Origin: Bacillus sp. DTU_2020_1000418_1_SI_GHA_SEK_038 | GTDB taxonomy: Bacteria > Bacillota > Bacilli > Bacillales > Cytobacillaceae | Length of the DNA: 64,000 bases | Direction of reading: 5' to 3' | Assembly (NCBI RefSeq): GCF_032341175.1 | Contig: NZ_CP135435.1 | Coordinates: 2,666,001 to 2,730,000, forward strand | Shown here: piece after piece, positions 50,980-58,851 of the stretch | Numbering within the stretch: position 1 is the first letter of the stretch | Layout: each line of letters opens with the position of its first letter | The notes under the pieces: generated by a model | The model's database searches: none | The model's input: the letters and a program-made list of their open reading frames with translations, nothing else | What the model was told of the DNA's origin: nothing | Made by a program: the position numbers and the translations under genes

Positions 50980-52354
50980 CTCGTAAACCTCCATTAAAGA
51001 ATACTATTTTTATGTCTTTAATGTTTGTCTTTTTCAATTCATTAAGGAATGGCTGCAGTTCTTCCTCCGATACCGCTCTTTCAAAAAATACAAACAGATC
51101 ATCGTATTCATTTGGGGGGATATTATAAACAAATTGGTCGACTTTCCAATCATCTGGATTAGGGAATGATAGACCAAATAAGGCTCCATATGATTCCCGA
51201 TTCTCGACGTAAATAGGGCTTCTAGTAGTAGACTGGTAGCTGACTCCTTTTCCCATATACGATGCGATCTTCATCGGCATATACATAAATTCGCCTGTTC
51301 CAAGGCAAAGAGTCCTTTCCCCTGATCTATATGTCTTTAAGTAATTTCCCACTTCCTCCATCGATTGTTTCCATTCATTATTAGCCGCGGAATTTAATCC
51401 AAATCTGCCAGTTTCTTTTACATAAGGAATACTCTTTGTTGTTCCTTCTAATGAAAGGGATGGATAATGGACAGCGGTTGTATGTTCCGGGAAGACATCA
51501 TGAAGCGTAATCTTTTCTACAGTTTGGACAACGGATGTGACACTTGGTGGTGAAGGTATTGGACTTTCAATATCCGGGGAACCAATTGCCTTCATGAACC
51601 CCTTTAGCAAACTTACTGATTGAATCGTAATATTAAGCTCTTCTTCAAGCTCTTTGTATAAAAGCTGGTCCCCCTCCGAACGCCAATCCAAAATGGACAC
51701 CACTGTATACTTATTTCGTGGAAACTGTTTTTGAATGGAGCGAATAATATTTATCGCCGTCTTTCCCGTTGTCATTTCATCATCAACTAAAATAATCTCA
51801 CGCTGATTATTTAATAGGGATTCATTGACATAACACCGGTGAGAGGTGGCATGGGAATGCTCCTCCTCAAAGGTTATCACTGGTTCTATTCCAACTAGCT
51901 TTTCTCTCGTTGTATGGAAGAAATCTGCCTTATTAAAAAATTGATAAAAGGCATGTCCGAGTGCTGTTGCCGTCTCTGCAAAACCGATAATGACTGGATT
52001 TATTTGTTCATCAACAAAAGGCTGTTCGGTAAAGCTATCAGCACCATTATGAAACAAGGATATTAGCTTTTCCGTTAATCTTGCTCTTTCACTACAAACC
52101 GTCTCTAAATAACGATTTGCCAGCAAAGCACCTGTTAATATTCCCATCCTAGGTTCAATAGGGATATGCTTTCCTAAAACCCTGCTTACAAATAAAAATG
52201 ATCTCTTTTTATTAATTCGTGCAGCCATGGTAAATAATTGGTCGATAGGAAGCCCGTATGGATTTTCTGTAATTTCAATTTCAACTTTTAACTGGTTGAG
52301 GATTGGAAGCGTACATTTCGTTGGTGAGCAAGTCAATGTATGTGTATTCTTCAT
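50972..52354 (-). CDS. Phosphoribosyltransferase-like protein with TRSP domain
   Basis: 460 residues. N-terminal PRTase (about 30-230): PYGLPIDQLFTMAAR, VSRVLGKHIPIEP, GFAETATALGHA and the PRPP loop EIILVDDEMTTGKTAINI. The C-terminal ~170 residues are the TRSP domain: RFGLNSAANNEW, LGTGEFMYMPMKIA, YQSTTRSPIYV and YDDLFVFFE. The ATG (52354; GGGGTG four bases upstream) lies 74 bases inside the citrate-lyase-like gene in another frame, an unusually long overlap. Orthologues occur in Ter clusters of many bacteria and are predicted to make a nucleoside-like compound; not shown biochemically. Confidence 0.87.
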   Translation of the reverse strand: MKNTHTLTCSPTKCTLPILNQLKVEIEITENPYGLPIDQLFTMAARINKKRSFLFVSRVLGKHIPIEPRMGILTGALLANRYLETVCSERARLTEKLISLFHNGADSFTEQPFVDEQINPVIIGFAETATALGHAFYQFFNKADFFHTTREKLVGIEPVITFEEEHSHATSHRCYVNESLLNNQREIILVDDEMTTGKTAINIIRSIQKQFPRNKYTVVSILDWRSEGDQLLYKELEEELNITIQSVSLLKGFMKAIGSPDIESPIPSPPSVTSVVQTVEKITLHDVFPEHTTAVHYPSLSLEGTTKSIPYVKETGRFGLNSAANNEWKQSMEEVGNYLKTYRSGERTLCLGTGEFMYMPMKIASYMGKGVSYQSTTRSPIYVENRESYGALFGLSFPNPDDWKVDQFVYNIPPNEYDDLFVFFERAVSEEELQPFLNELKKTNIKDIKIVFFNGGLRDE

Positions 52355-53492
52355 TTAGCACCCCGTAAACTTCAGATTTTAATAGAATTTTTTGTGCCCA
52401 ATAATAATGAGGCTTGATTTCATTCATTTTATTGGAGAATTCACTTTTCATGACGCCGATTTTTCCATTAGACTTATCAATAATACTTTTGGCATCCAGA
52501 TATTCCTCAAAAGATACCGTATTTAAAGCTTGTACAGGCCTTATATGAGTAGGGTGAATGATCGTCTTTCCGGTTAAACCATTTGTAATATCCATCATTA
52601 TTTCCCTAATCAGCCCGTCCATATGTTTATCAATTAATTCTGACCGGAAATGAATTCCCTCCTGACCAAATCTTTCGCGAAAAGGCGTCTGTCTAAGCTG
52701 CGGTTTTAGCATTCTTTCCTTAGAGGAAAAATACTCCCAAACAGGACCGGAAATAACATATGGATGATCGGAACGTAAGAACATATTAACGATATCAGAG
52801 ATACAATCGCGAATAACCGCAATATCATATACAGTCGTATCCGAATTTCTGCGGATGCCATATAATCCGCAAAAATCTGTTGCCCCGATTCGAATGTTAA
52901 GAATGAGATCTTCATATTGGTCAACTAAATTTTTTATAGCCATTAACTCATCTAGTCGTGTTTCCTTTTCAATGACCTTTTTTGTCTCTAATATGGGAAG
53001 TGCAAAAAGTCTAAAACCCTCATTATTTAGTGTTCTAATTTCCTCTAAAACTAGCGAATCTTTATCAGGAGAAAATTTTGGAATGACAATGCCTGTTAAT
53101 AAGTCGAGACCTTTTTGGATCCGGTTTTTTAGTCGCTTTAGCTGATCATAATTCCTTATGCGAATAAACATTAATGGAAGGTCTTCCTCCATTAAGAGAC
53201 CATTCTCAATATCTTCCTTTAAATTTTTTAGTTCCTGTACGAGCATGAATTCAGCTATCTCAACTTCCTCATCACCAATTGCATCCTCCAGGCATATCAC
53301 CATGGATGTAAGCCCGGAATGTTTTTTTGACAGCAAATCCTGATGAATATTCGGTCGGGTTGCAGGCATATATAGCGTGGCCCCAAGCGCGTAAGATAAG
53401 ATTTCTTTCCCGGAATTTTTCGAGAACTCCTGCGGCTTTTTATAGAAAATTTCATCGCAATTAACATCACTTAGGTTTGAAAATAATCTCAT
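52281..53492 (-). CDS. HpcH/HpaI aldolase (citrate lyase beta-like) of Ter module
   Basis: 403 residues; TIM-barrel of the CitE group: YMPATRPNI, VICLEDAIGDEEV (metal-binding Glu-Asp), IRIRNYDQL (Arg), IVIPKFSPD, LPILETKKV (Glu) and RIGATDFCGLYGIRR (Asp), ending TIIHPTHI. These enzymes cleave or form C-C bonds to CoA or keto acids using Mg2+. GGAGT precedes ATG. It is the first of four overlapping genes transcribed together, located after the terC terminator, so the module must have its own promoter or use read-through. Confidence 0.88.
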   Translation of the reverse strand: MRLFSNLSDVNCDEIFYKKPQEFSKNSGKEILSYALGATLYMPATRPNIHQDLLSKKHSGLTSMVICLEDAIGDEEVEIAEFMLVQELKNLKEDIENGLLMEEDLPLMFIRIRNYDQLKRLKNRIQKGLDLLTGIVIPKFSPDKDSLVLEEIRTLNNEGFRLFALPILETKKVIEKETRLDELMAIKNLVDQYEDLILNIRIGATDFCGLYGIRRNSDTTVYDIAVIRDCISDIVNMFLRSDHPYVISGPVWEYFSSKERMLKPQLRQTPFRERFGQEGIHFRSELIDKHMDGLIREIMMDITNGLTGKTIIHPTHIRPVQALNTVSFEEYLDAKSIIDKSNGKIGVMKSEFSNKMNEIKPHYYWAQKILLKSEVYGVLNEEYTYIDLLTNEMYASNPQPVKS

Positions 53493-53535
53493 CCTGTTTA
53501 CTCCGTTTCCAATAAATTAACAAAAATAAAATAGG

Positions 53536-53572
53536 TAAAAAGAAAGGGAGCGGACAATAGTCAGTTCCCTTT
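53536..53572 (-). terminator. Intrinsic terminator after terC
   Basis: AAAGGGAACTGAC-TATT-GTCCGCTCCCTTT on the minus strand with one mismatch, then TCTTTTT. Confidence 0.8.
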
Positions 53573-53587
53573 AGTATATATAGTAAT

Positions 53588-54361
53588 TTATTTTTCTCCA
53601 GCTGCTGCTTCTTTCTTCTTATTCATAAAATGAACAACGAAAGTAGCCGCAAATGTAATAAGTAAAATAATAAAGAAATAAATATGATCAATGTGAATGC
53701 CAGCAACACCCAATAGCATTTTCACAGAGATAATCAATATAAGAACATAAGCTGATGTTTCCAATTCTGGCACTCGATCAATAAGCTTTAGGAATACTCC
53801 TGCGATCCCACGCATCATTAAAACACCAAGCATTCCACCTAATAATAAAACCCAGATTTCCTGGCTGACTCCGAAGGCTGCTAATACACTGTCAACGGAG
53901 AAAGCAATATCCATTAATTCGACAGCAATTACAGTACCCCAGAATGTACCGAAGAGACGAATTAATAAACCGCTCTGGTTCATTCCTTCAATTTCATCTT
54001 CCTCTGACTCAGCTTCTTTCTTTTTATCTATAAAGTATTTAATGGCCAACCAAGCAAGATATCCGGCACCTAATATTTTTACCCACCATAGCTTGATGAG
54101 GAAAACTCCGATTCCAATTGCGATAAAGCGAAAAATATAAGCCCCAAGTAATCCGTAAAAAAGTGCTTTCTTACGTTGCTTTTCTGGTAAATGCTTTACC
54201 ATTACAGCAAGTACTAGTGCATTATCTGCAGATAAAAGCCCTTCTAAAATAACAAGTGTTCCAATTAATCCCCAGCTTACTGGATTTGATAAAACTTCAA
54301 CCCACATTTCCCAATTGAAAAACTGGGAATAGGTGTGTAGAATACCTTCTAATATCGTCAT
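53588..54361 (-). CDS. yceF: TerC family integral membrane protein
   Basis: 257 residues with about eight membrane helices. TerC core motifs: LEGLLSADNALVLAVMVKHLP (conserved Asp-Asn), VELMDIAFSVDSVLAAFGVS (Asp pair) and LLGGMLGVLMMRGIAG. TerC members export or handle metal ions such as Mn2+ during secretion; the B. subtilis relatives YceF and YkoY/MeeF act in Mn2+ metalation of exoenzymes. In Ter clusters TerC and TerD form a membrane complex. It follows terD by 196 bases that hold a dispersed repeat. Confidence 0.92.
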   Translation of the reverse strand: MTILEGILHTYSQFFNWEMWVEVLSNPVSWGLIGTLVILEGLLSADNALVLAVMVKHLPEKQRKKALFYGLLGAYIFRFIAIGIGVFLIKLWWVKILGAGYLAWLAIKYFIDKKKEAESEEDEIEGMNQSGLLIRLFGTFWGTVIAVELMDIAFSVDSVLAAFGVSQEIWVLLLGGMLGVLMMRGIAGVFLKLIDRVPELETSAYVLILIISVKMLLGVAGIHIDHIYFFIILLITFAATFVVHFMNKKKEAAAGEK

Positions 54362-54517
54362 TCTTGATTGTTCCTCCTGAAAATGTCTAGTTTTTATGTG
54401 TAGGATTATACATATTTTATCTTATTAAAGGATATGCAGTATACAGCCTTTTAACAAAAGGAATGAACTACCAGCATATCCATTGGTAAATATTTCAATG
54501 GAGTTTTTATTTTTCAA

Positions 54518-54552
54518 TGTCTAGCTATAGCGCCTAGGGGTTCGAGGTTCCG
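54518..54552. repeat. Dispersed Bacillaceae intergenic repeat fragment
   Basis: The run TGTCTAGCTATAGCGCCTAG followed by GGGTTCGAGGTTCCG resembles an intergenic repeat (TGTCTAGCTnnAGCGCCTAG core) that I recall from many Bacillaceae genomes. Only one copy is in this window. Confidence 0.5.
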
Positions 54553-54557
54553 CTTTT

Positions 54558-55139
54558 CTAGCCAACCTGTAAGCCGAAATCTTTTGCTAATGCAGCAAGA
54601 CCGCCTTGATAGCCGCTTCCAATTGCATTGAATTTCCACTCGCCATTATGTCTGTATAGTTCACCTACAACAAGGGCAGTTTCAATTGAGAAGTCTTCTC
54701 CTAAATCATAGCGGATAAGCTCCTCACCTGAATCTTCGCTTATTATCCGAGCATAGGCGTTGGAAACTTGCCCAAAGTTTTGATTGCGTGCTTCCCCATC
54801 ATGGATAGTAATGGTGAATGTGATGCGCTGAACATTAGCCGGCACACTGGCTAAATTAATTTTTACCTGCTCATCGTCTCCATCGCCATCACCTGTACGG
54901 TTATCACCTGTATGTACAACAGAACCATTTCCGCCAGTCGTATTGTTATAAAAAATAAAATCACTATCAGATGCTACTTTTCCATTATCCCCAAGCAGGA
55001 AAACTGAAGTGTCCAGGTCAAAGTCATTGCCGCCGTCATATTTATTTACATCCCATCCTAAGCCTACAACTACCTTTGATAGTCCAGGATTTGTTTTTGT
55101 TAAATCTACTTTTTGCCCTTTTGATAAACTTACTGCCAT
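54558..55139 (-). CDS. yceE: TerD family stress protein
   Basis: 193 residues, canonical Ter[62 protein letters not shown] (two Ca-binding loops), [10 protein letters not shown] and [25 protein letters not shown]. It matches the B. subtilis YceD/YceE pair; which one cannot be told. GGAGGTATTAAAATT precedes ATG. An ECF-sigma promoter lies 38-63 bases upstream and should drive terD and terC as an envelope-stress unit. Confidence 0.92.
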   Translation of the reverse strand: MAVSLSKGQKVDLTKTNPGLSKVVVGLGWDVNKYDGGNDFDLDTSVFLLGDNGKVASDSDFIFYNNTTGGNGSVVHTGDNRTGDGDGDDEQVKINLASVPANVQRITFTITIHDGEARNQNFGQVSNAYARIISEDSGEELIRYDLGEDFSIETALVVGELYRHNGEWKFNAIGSGYQGGLAALAKDFGLQVG

Positions 55140-55176
55140 AATTTTAATACCTCCGATAAATAGAATATGTTTTATT

Positions 55177-55202
55177 TACGTTGCTTTTGCAAAAAGGTTT
55201 CA
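55177..55202 (-). promoter_or_regulatory. ECF-sigma (sigma-W/M-type) promoter of terD
   Basis: Minus strand TGAAAC, 16-base spacer, CGTA. Matches the extracytoplasmic stress consensus; the B. subtilis yce operon is under comparable control. Confidence 0.7.
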
Positions 55203-55228
55203 ATTAACTATAAAGTTTTTGTGTTTTT

Positions 55229-55834
55229 TCAACTCATCCATTTTGGCGGGGTATTTTTATCCCAATAAATACTCCCGAGCTCATGATGTGCTTGAAATTG
55301 GTCATGATGTGTGTGGTAATGAAAGTTAAACCAGTAGCCTTGTTGGGGTGGCTGATCTCTTCTAACATGAAAACGGATAACATCTTCGTTAGTTTTATCA
55401 TTAGTAATATTAAAAATCTTTTCTGAGTGGCCTTTACCTGGCCTTTCAGTTACTGTTAAATAGGCTAACTCTTCTTCAGGATACTGTTCTGCAACGTTTT
55501 GAATAGCCTTTTCAATATTAGGTAATATTACTTCAGTAAATTCATTTTCGATGACTGGTTTAATCCGTGCCCCGAACTTCGTAAAGGATTGAGCTTCAGC
55601 TTCCATAAGCATCTGCCTAATAAAATCCTCTTTACTAATATACCCAACATGCTCATCAGCCAATGCCGGATTATTTATTACATTTTTATTTTCTGATAAG
55701 GCATCAAAAATATCCTTTTTTGGCGTTTTTACTGCATTGGAATGTTCATAAAGAAAAGCTTGTGATGGTGTAACCAAACCAAATGTTAAAATGGTTACCA
55801 TGACAACGAGTGATTTACGAAGCCAATTAGGCAT
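55229..55834 (-). CDS. ypjP: YpjP family exported protein
   Basis: 201 residues with an N-terminal signal/anchor (LRKSLVVMVTILTFGLVTPSQAF). The extracellular domain ends in the signature QQGYWFNFHYHTHHDQFQAHHELGSIYWDKNTPPKWM (core NFHYHTHHDQF), rich in His. In B. subtilis ypjP lies beside thyB-dfrA, whereas here the ~10 kb Ter island lies between them, pointing to an insertion. Function unknown; the His cluster may bind metal. Confidence 0.88.
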   Translation of the reverse strand: MPNWLRKSLVVMVTILTFGLVTPSQAFLYEHSNAVKTPKKDIFDALSENKNVINNPALADEHVGYISKEDFIRQMLMEAEAQSFTKFGARIKPVIENEFTEVILPNIEKAIQNVAEQYPEEELAYLTVTERPGKGHSEKIFNITNDKTNEDVIRFHVRRDQPPQQGYWFNFHYHTHHDQFQAHHELGSIYWDKNTPPKWMS

Positions 55835-55856
55835 AGATTAAACCCTCCAACCGTTA

Positions 55857-57035
55857 CTAATTCGTTACTGCTTCTAATATCCCTGACTGCTTAATATTGC
55901 TTACTGCTCTCTTTAACATATCTTCTGATTGTACGAGTGCAATTCGCACATAGCCCTCTCCCCAAGACCCAAATGCGTTTCCAGGAGTCACAACGACATT
56001 TGCACGATTGATTAATTCAATAGCAAAGTCCTTAGATGTAAAGGATGAAGGAACTTCTGCCCAGACAAACATGGATGCTTTAGGCTCACTTACATTCCAG
56101 CCAATTTCACGTAAGCCGTTCACAAGAACATCTCTTCTATTCTTATAGATCGCACGAAGATCACTTAAGAACTGAGATTCATCCCTTAATGCCTTTGCAG
56201 CCGCAGCTTGGATCGGAAAAAATACACCGTAATCCACATTGGATTTAAAATTAGCAAGCATAGAAATAATTTCTCGATTTCCAGCTGCATAGGCAATTCT
56301 GCAGCCAGCCATATTAAAGCTTTTTGATAATGAATTCATCTCAATGCCGACTTCCATTGCCCCGTCAACTGATAAAAAGCTGATTGGCTGCTCTTCATAA
56401 TAAAGCTCAGAATAGGCAAAATCATGCAAAATAACGATATTGTATTTTTTTGCATAGGCAATGGCCTCTTCAAAGAAAGCTTGCGTCCCCATTGCCGGAA
56501 CAGGGTTTCCTGGAAAATTCAAGATCATTAATTTTGCTTTTTCACTGATCTCCTCTGGAATTTCAGAAAAATCAGGAAGAAATTGATTTTCCTTTTTTAA
56601 TGGCATCGGATATAATTTTGCTCCTGCCATACTCACCCCAGTTTCATATGCAGTGTAACCTGGGTCGGGTACGAGTACATAGTCTCCTGGATTACAAAGC
56701 ACCATTGGAAAATGGACTAAGCCGTCTTGAGACCCCATTAAAAGCGAAACCTCTAGATTAGGATCAAGCGATACACGAAAGCGTCGGTCATAATAAGTAC
56801 ACACTGCTTTGTGAAAATCATCTGTCCCTTTCATCGAATAACCATATAAATTTGGGTTCTTCGCTAACTCAGCAATCGTTTCCGTCACAATTGCAGGTGG
56901 CGGTGTATCCGGACTTCCCACACTTAAATCAACCATTTCCTGTCCTTCGGAAAGCTTTAATTTCTTATAATAAGCTAATTCAGAAAAGATACTTTCCTGA
57001 AAAGAATTCATTCTCTCTGCCATTGTTATTTTCAT
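55857..57035 (-). CDS. Class I/II PLP-dependent aminotransferase (LL-DAP aminotransferase-like)
   Basis: 392 residues, fold-type I: VDLSVGSPDTPPP, YGYSMKGTDDFHKAV, DPGYTAYETGVSMAGA, LNFPGNPVPAMG, LHDFAYSELYY, the PLP lysine in NSLSKSFNMAGCRIAY and the terminal R-x-A-L. It clusters by motif with LL-diaminopimelate or methionine/aromatic aminotransferases. LNFPGNPVP, where most relatives have NYPxNPT, is notable. Substrate not determinable. The ribosome binding site is GGGAACGAAG. It is followed by ypjP after 22 bases. Confidence 0.88.
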   Translation of the reverse strand: MKITMAERMNSFQESIFSELAYYKKLKLSEGQEMVDLSVGSPDTPPPAIVTETIAELAKNPNLYGYSMKGTDDFHKAVCTYYDRRFRVSLDPNLEVSLLMGSQDGLVHFPMVLCNPGDYVLVPDPGYTAYETGVSMAGAKLYPMPLKKENQFLPDFSEIPEEISEKAKLMILNFPGNPVPAMGTQAFFEEAIAYAKKYNIVILHDFAYSELYYEEQPISFLSVDGAMEVGIEMNSLSKSFNMAGCRIAYAAGNREIISMLANFKSNVDYGVFFPIQAAAAKALRDESQFLSDLRAIYKNRRDVLVNGLREIGWNVSEPKASMFVWAEVPSSFTSKDFAIELINRANVVVTPGNAFGSWGEGYVRIALVQSEDMLKRAVSNIKQSGILEAVTN

Positions 57036-57183
57036 CTTCGTTCCCTCTCTATTTATACGGTATCAATGCTATTATTCTATTATACTTTCTTTTACGATGA
57101 AAAGGAAAAAATGGTTTCACTTTTTTATTTTTTTTTGATAGTTGGATTGAATTATTTCTAAATAAACTAGAATTCCGAGAGAT

Positions 57184-57275
57184 GCATTTAACTTCTGCAA
57201 GATGCACGATTCGTGGATAGTTTGCACAATAATCCAGAATTATGTACGATTTTTAGGTTATTTGCACATTAGCTG
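57184..57275. repeat. Degenerate short tandem repeat, GCACGATT type
   Basis: Imperfect units sharing ATGCACGATT/ATGTACGATT and TTTGCACA at ~38-base spacing (e.g. 57202-57228 and 57241-57270). No coding frame. The 326-base gap 57036-57361 otherwise shows only promoter-like AT-rich sequence. Confidence 0.45.
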
Positions 57276-57361
57276 GGTTTTTTCAACATTTGTATTTGCG
57301 GGTATAGTTTACTGAAAAATACATATAACTTAATGTAATAATAGTGAAAGGGGATACTCCT

Positions 57362-57439
57362 ATGGATTTGTCTCTTGTAATCACATTCATAATTTTTATT
57401 ATGTTAGGGTATTTCGTTTATTTAGCTATCGCAGATTAA
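57362..57439 (+). CDS. Tiny membrane protein, KdpF-like (25 aa)
   Basis: ATG eight bases after AAAGGGG. The 25-residue product (MDLSLVITFIIFIMLGYFVY then LAIAD) is a single membrane helix. The FxxLGYxVYxxI pattern resembles KdpF, the small subunit of the Kdp K+ pump, but no kdp genes are near. It may be a free-standing small membrane regulator. Ends at a strong terminator shared with convergent ypiP. Confidence 0.45.
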   Translation: MDLSLVITFIIFIMLGYFVYLAIAD

Positions 57440-57451
57440 TGACAGAATAAA

Positions 57452-57489
57452 GAGGAAGGAGTAGATTTATTAAATACTCCTTCCTTTTT
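57452..57489. terminator. Bidirectional intrinsic terminator
   Basis: AGGAAGGAGTA / TACTCCTTCCT with 11-base loop then TTTTTG; overlaps the ypiP C-terminal codons. Confidence 0.85.
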
Positions 57490-58282
57490 GTTGATCATCA
57501 AGCTTTTTTATCACTCCAAAATGAAACTTGGATGATTTTCTTATTATTACATCAAAATTAAACTTTTCGAATCTTGAGCTTCTAAAATGATCCTTCAACA
57601 CTATTCGATCTTTTGCCACTCTTAGAGCTTCATCTATTAATTTCTGTGTAATATCCTCATAGACTGCAAATCGGCTTAAAGCCTTTATGCCATCCGATTC
57701 TAGAATATGCTCTTCAAACATCGGATCGAAATAAACGATGTCATAGCAATTGTCAGGAAGACTTTCAAGATAAGAGAGGGAGGACATATTCACAACCTCT
57801 ATTCGGTTCATAGCTTCGTTCATTATCGGTATTTCCGAATCCCAAGATTTCAGCCCCTTATTAACCATATATGCCAAAAAAGGATTTGCTTCTATTCCTG
57901 TTACTTTTCCTTCCTCCCCTGCAACGAAGCTTGCTACGATACTATCTGATGCAAGTCCTAGTGTACAGTCGAGAACTGTTTTCCCTGAATAAATGGACGC
58001 TGCCTCAATAAAAGGATCAGGCTCTCCTTTCATTATCCGCTTAATTCGGAACATGGCTGAATTTGGATGAAAAAAGAAAGGCTCCTTCTCACCATATGGA
58101 TAAAGTTCAAGCCTTTCCTTCCCAACTACGATACAATCACCCTCTTCAATCTCTTGAATAGCCGAGACTGAACGCTTTTTTCTTTCCACATACTTACTCT
58201 CCAGTTCGCTTGCTATGTTGATTGCGTAAGCTGTCATATATTCATTTGTTCTTCCGGCTGTTGTAATTATCATTTTAGTCAC
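57470..58282 (-). CDS. ypiP: RsmJ-like class I SAM methyltransferase
   Basis: 270 residues with SAM motif I VLDCTLGLASDSIVAS, acidic end of strand 2 in GIEANPFLAYMV and the catalytic-type YFDPMFEEHI (DPMF, as in RsmJ/YhiQ, an rRNA m2G methyltransferase). The N-terminal ITTAGRTNEY and FFFHPNSAMFRIKRI precede the fold as in YpiP. It is likely an RNA or rRNA guanine methyltransferase; substrate not shown. TACAGGTGAC precedes ATG. Position next to yphP/brxA and ypjP matches B. subtilis. Confidence 0.83.
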   Translation of the reverse strand: MTKMIITTAGRTNEYMTAYAINIASELESKYVERKKRSVSAIQEIEEGDCIVVGKERLELYPYGEKEPFFFHPNSAMFRIKRIMKGEPDPFIEAASIYSGKTVLDCTLGLASDSIVASFVAGEEGKVTGIEANPFLAYMVNKGLKSWDSEIPIMNEAMNRIEVVNMSSLSYLESLPDNCYDIVYFDPMFEEHILESDGIKALSRFAVYEDITQKLIDEALRVAKDRIVLKDHFRSSRFEKFNFDVIIRKSSKFHFGVIKKLDDQQKGRSI

Positions 58283-58290
58283 CTGTATCT

Positions 58291-58318
58291 AAAAAGAAAA
58301 GGACGTCAAAAGACATCC
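58291..58318 (-). terminator. Intrinsic terminator after brxA
   Basis: GGATGTC-TTTT-GACGTCC on the minus strand then TTTTC; it overlaps the ypiP upstream region. Confidence 0.75.
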
Positions 58319-58332
58319 TAGTCAATCCATAT

Positions 58333-58767
58333 TTAACAATTGGCTTCAAATGCTGAAAGAAGGTTTTCCATAATCGTTTCCATGGAATGATCCTCAATAT
58401 CATGACGATGAATAAAGTGAACGACTTCTTTTCCCTTTAATAAAGCCATAGATGGAGAAGATGGCTCTAAGCCTTCAAAGTATTCTCTCATTTTTGCAGT
58501 CGCATCTTTTTCCTGGCCAGCGAAAACAGTTATTAAATGATCAGGCCTTTTCTCCGTTCTTAGCACAGCTTGAGTTGCTGCTGGACGGGCAAGACCCGCT
58601 GCACAGCCGCAAACAGAGTTGACTACGACAAGTGTCGTTCCTTCAACATTTTCTATGAATTGTTCAACCTCTTCAGCTGACAATAATTCTTTGAATCCTG
58701 CCTGTACAAGCTCTTGTCTCATCGGTTTTACCATTTGCTTCATATATTCTTCATAAGCCATTGACAT
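58333..58767 (-). CDS. brxA: Bacilliredoxin BrxA
   Basis: 144 residues matching B. subtilis YphP closely: MSMAYEEYMKQMVKPMRQEL, the redox CGC (C53-G54-C55) in NSVCGCAAGLARPAATQAVL, TVFAGQEKDATAKMREYF and SPSMALLKGKEVVHFIHRHDIE. The thioredoxin-fold enzyme removes bacillithiol from S-bacillithiolated proteins after oxidative stress. The C-terminal Cys is the third conserved one. The presence of brxA indicates a bacillithiol-using organism. Confidence 0.94.
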   Translation of the reverse strand: MSMAYEEYMKQMVKPMRQELVQAGFKELLSAEEVEQFIENVEGTTLVVVNSVCGCAAGLARPAATQAVLRTEKRPDHLITVFAGQEKDATAKMREYFEGLEPSSPSMALLKGKEVVHFIHRHDIEDHSMETIMENLLSAFEANC

Positions 58768-58851
58768 CTTATAAACATCTCCCGTTCATCATTTAATATG
58801 AATACGATACTATAATCTATGCTATTTTTCAAAAAGAACTAATAAATAAAA

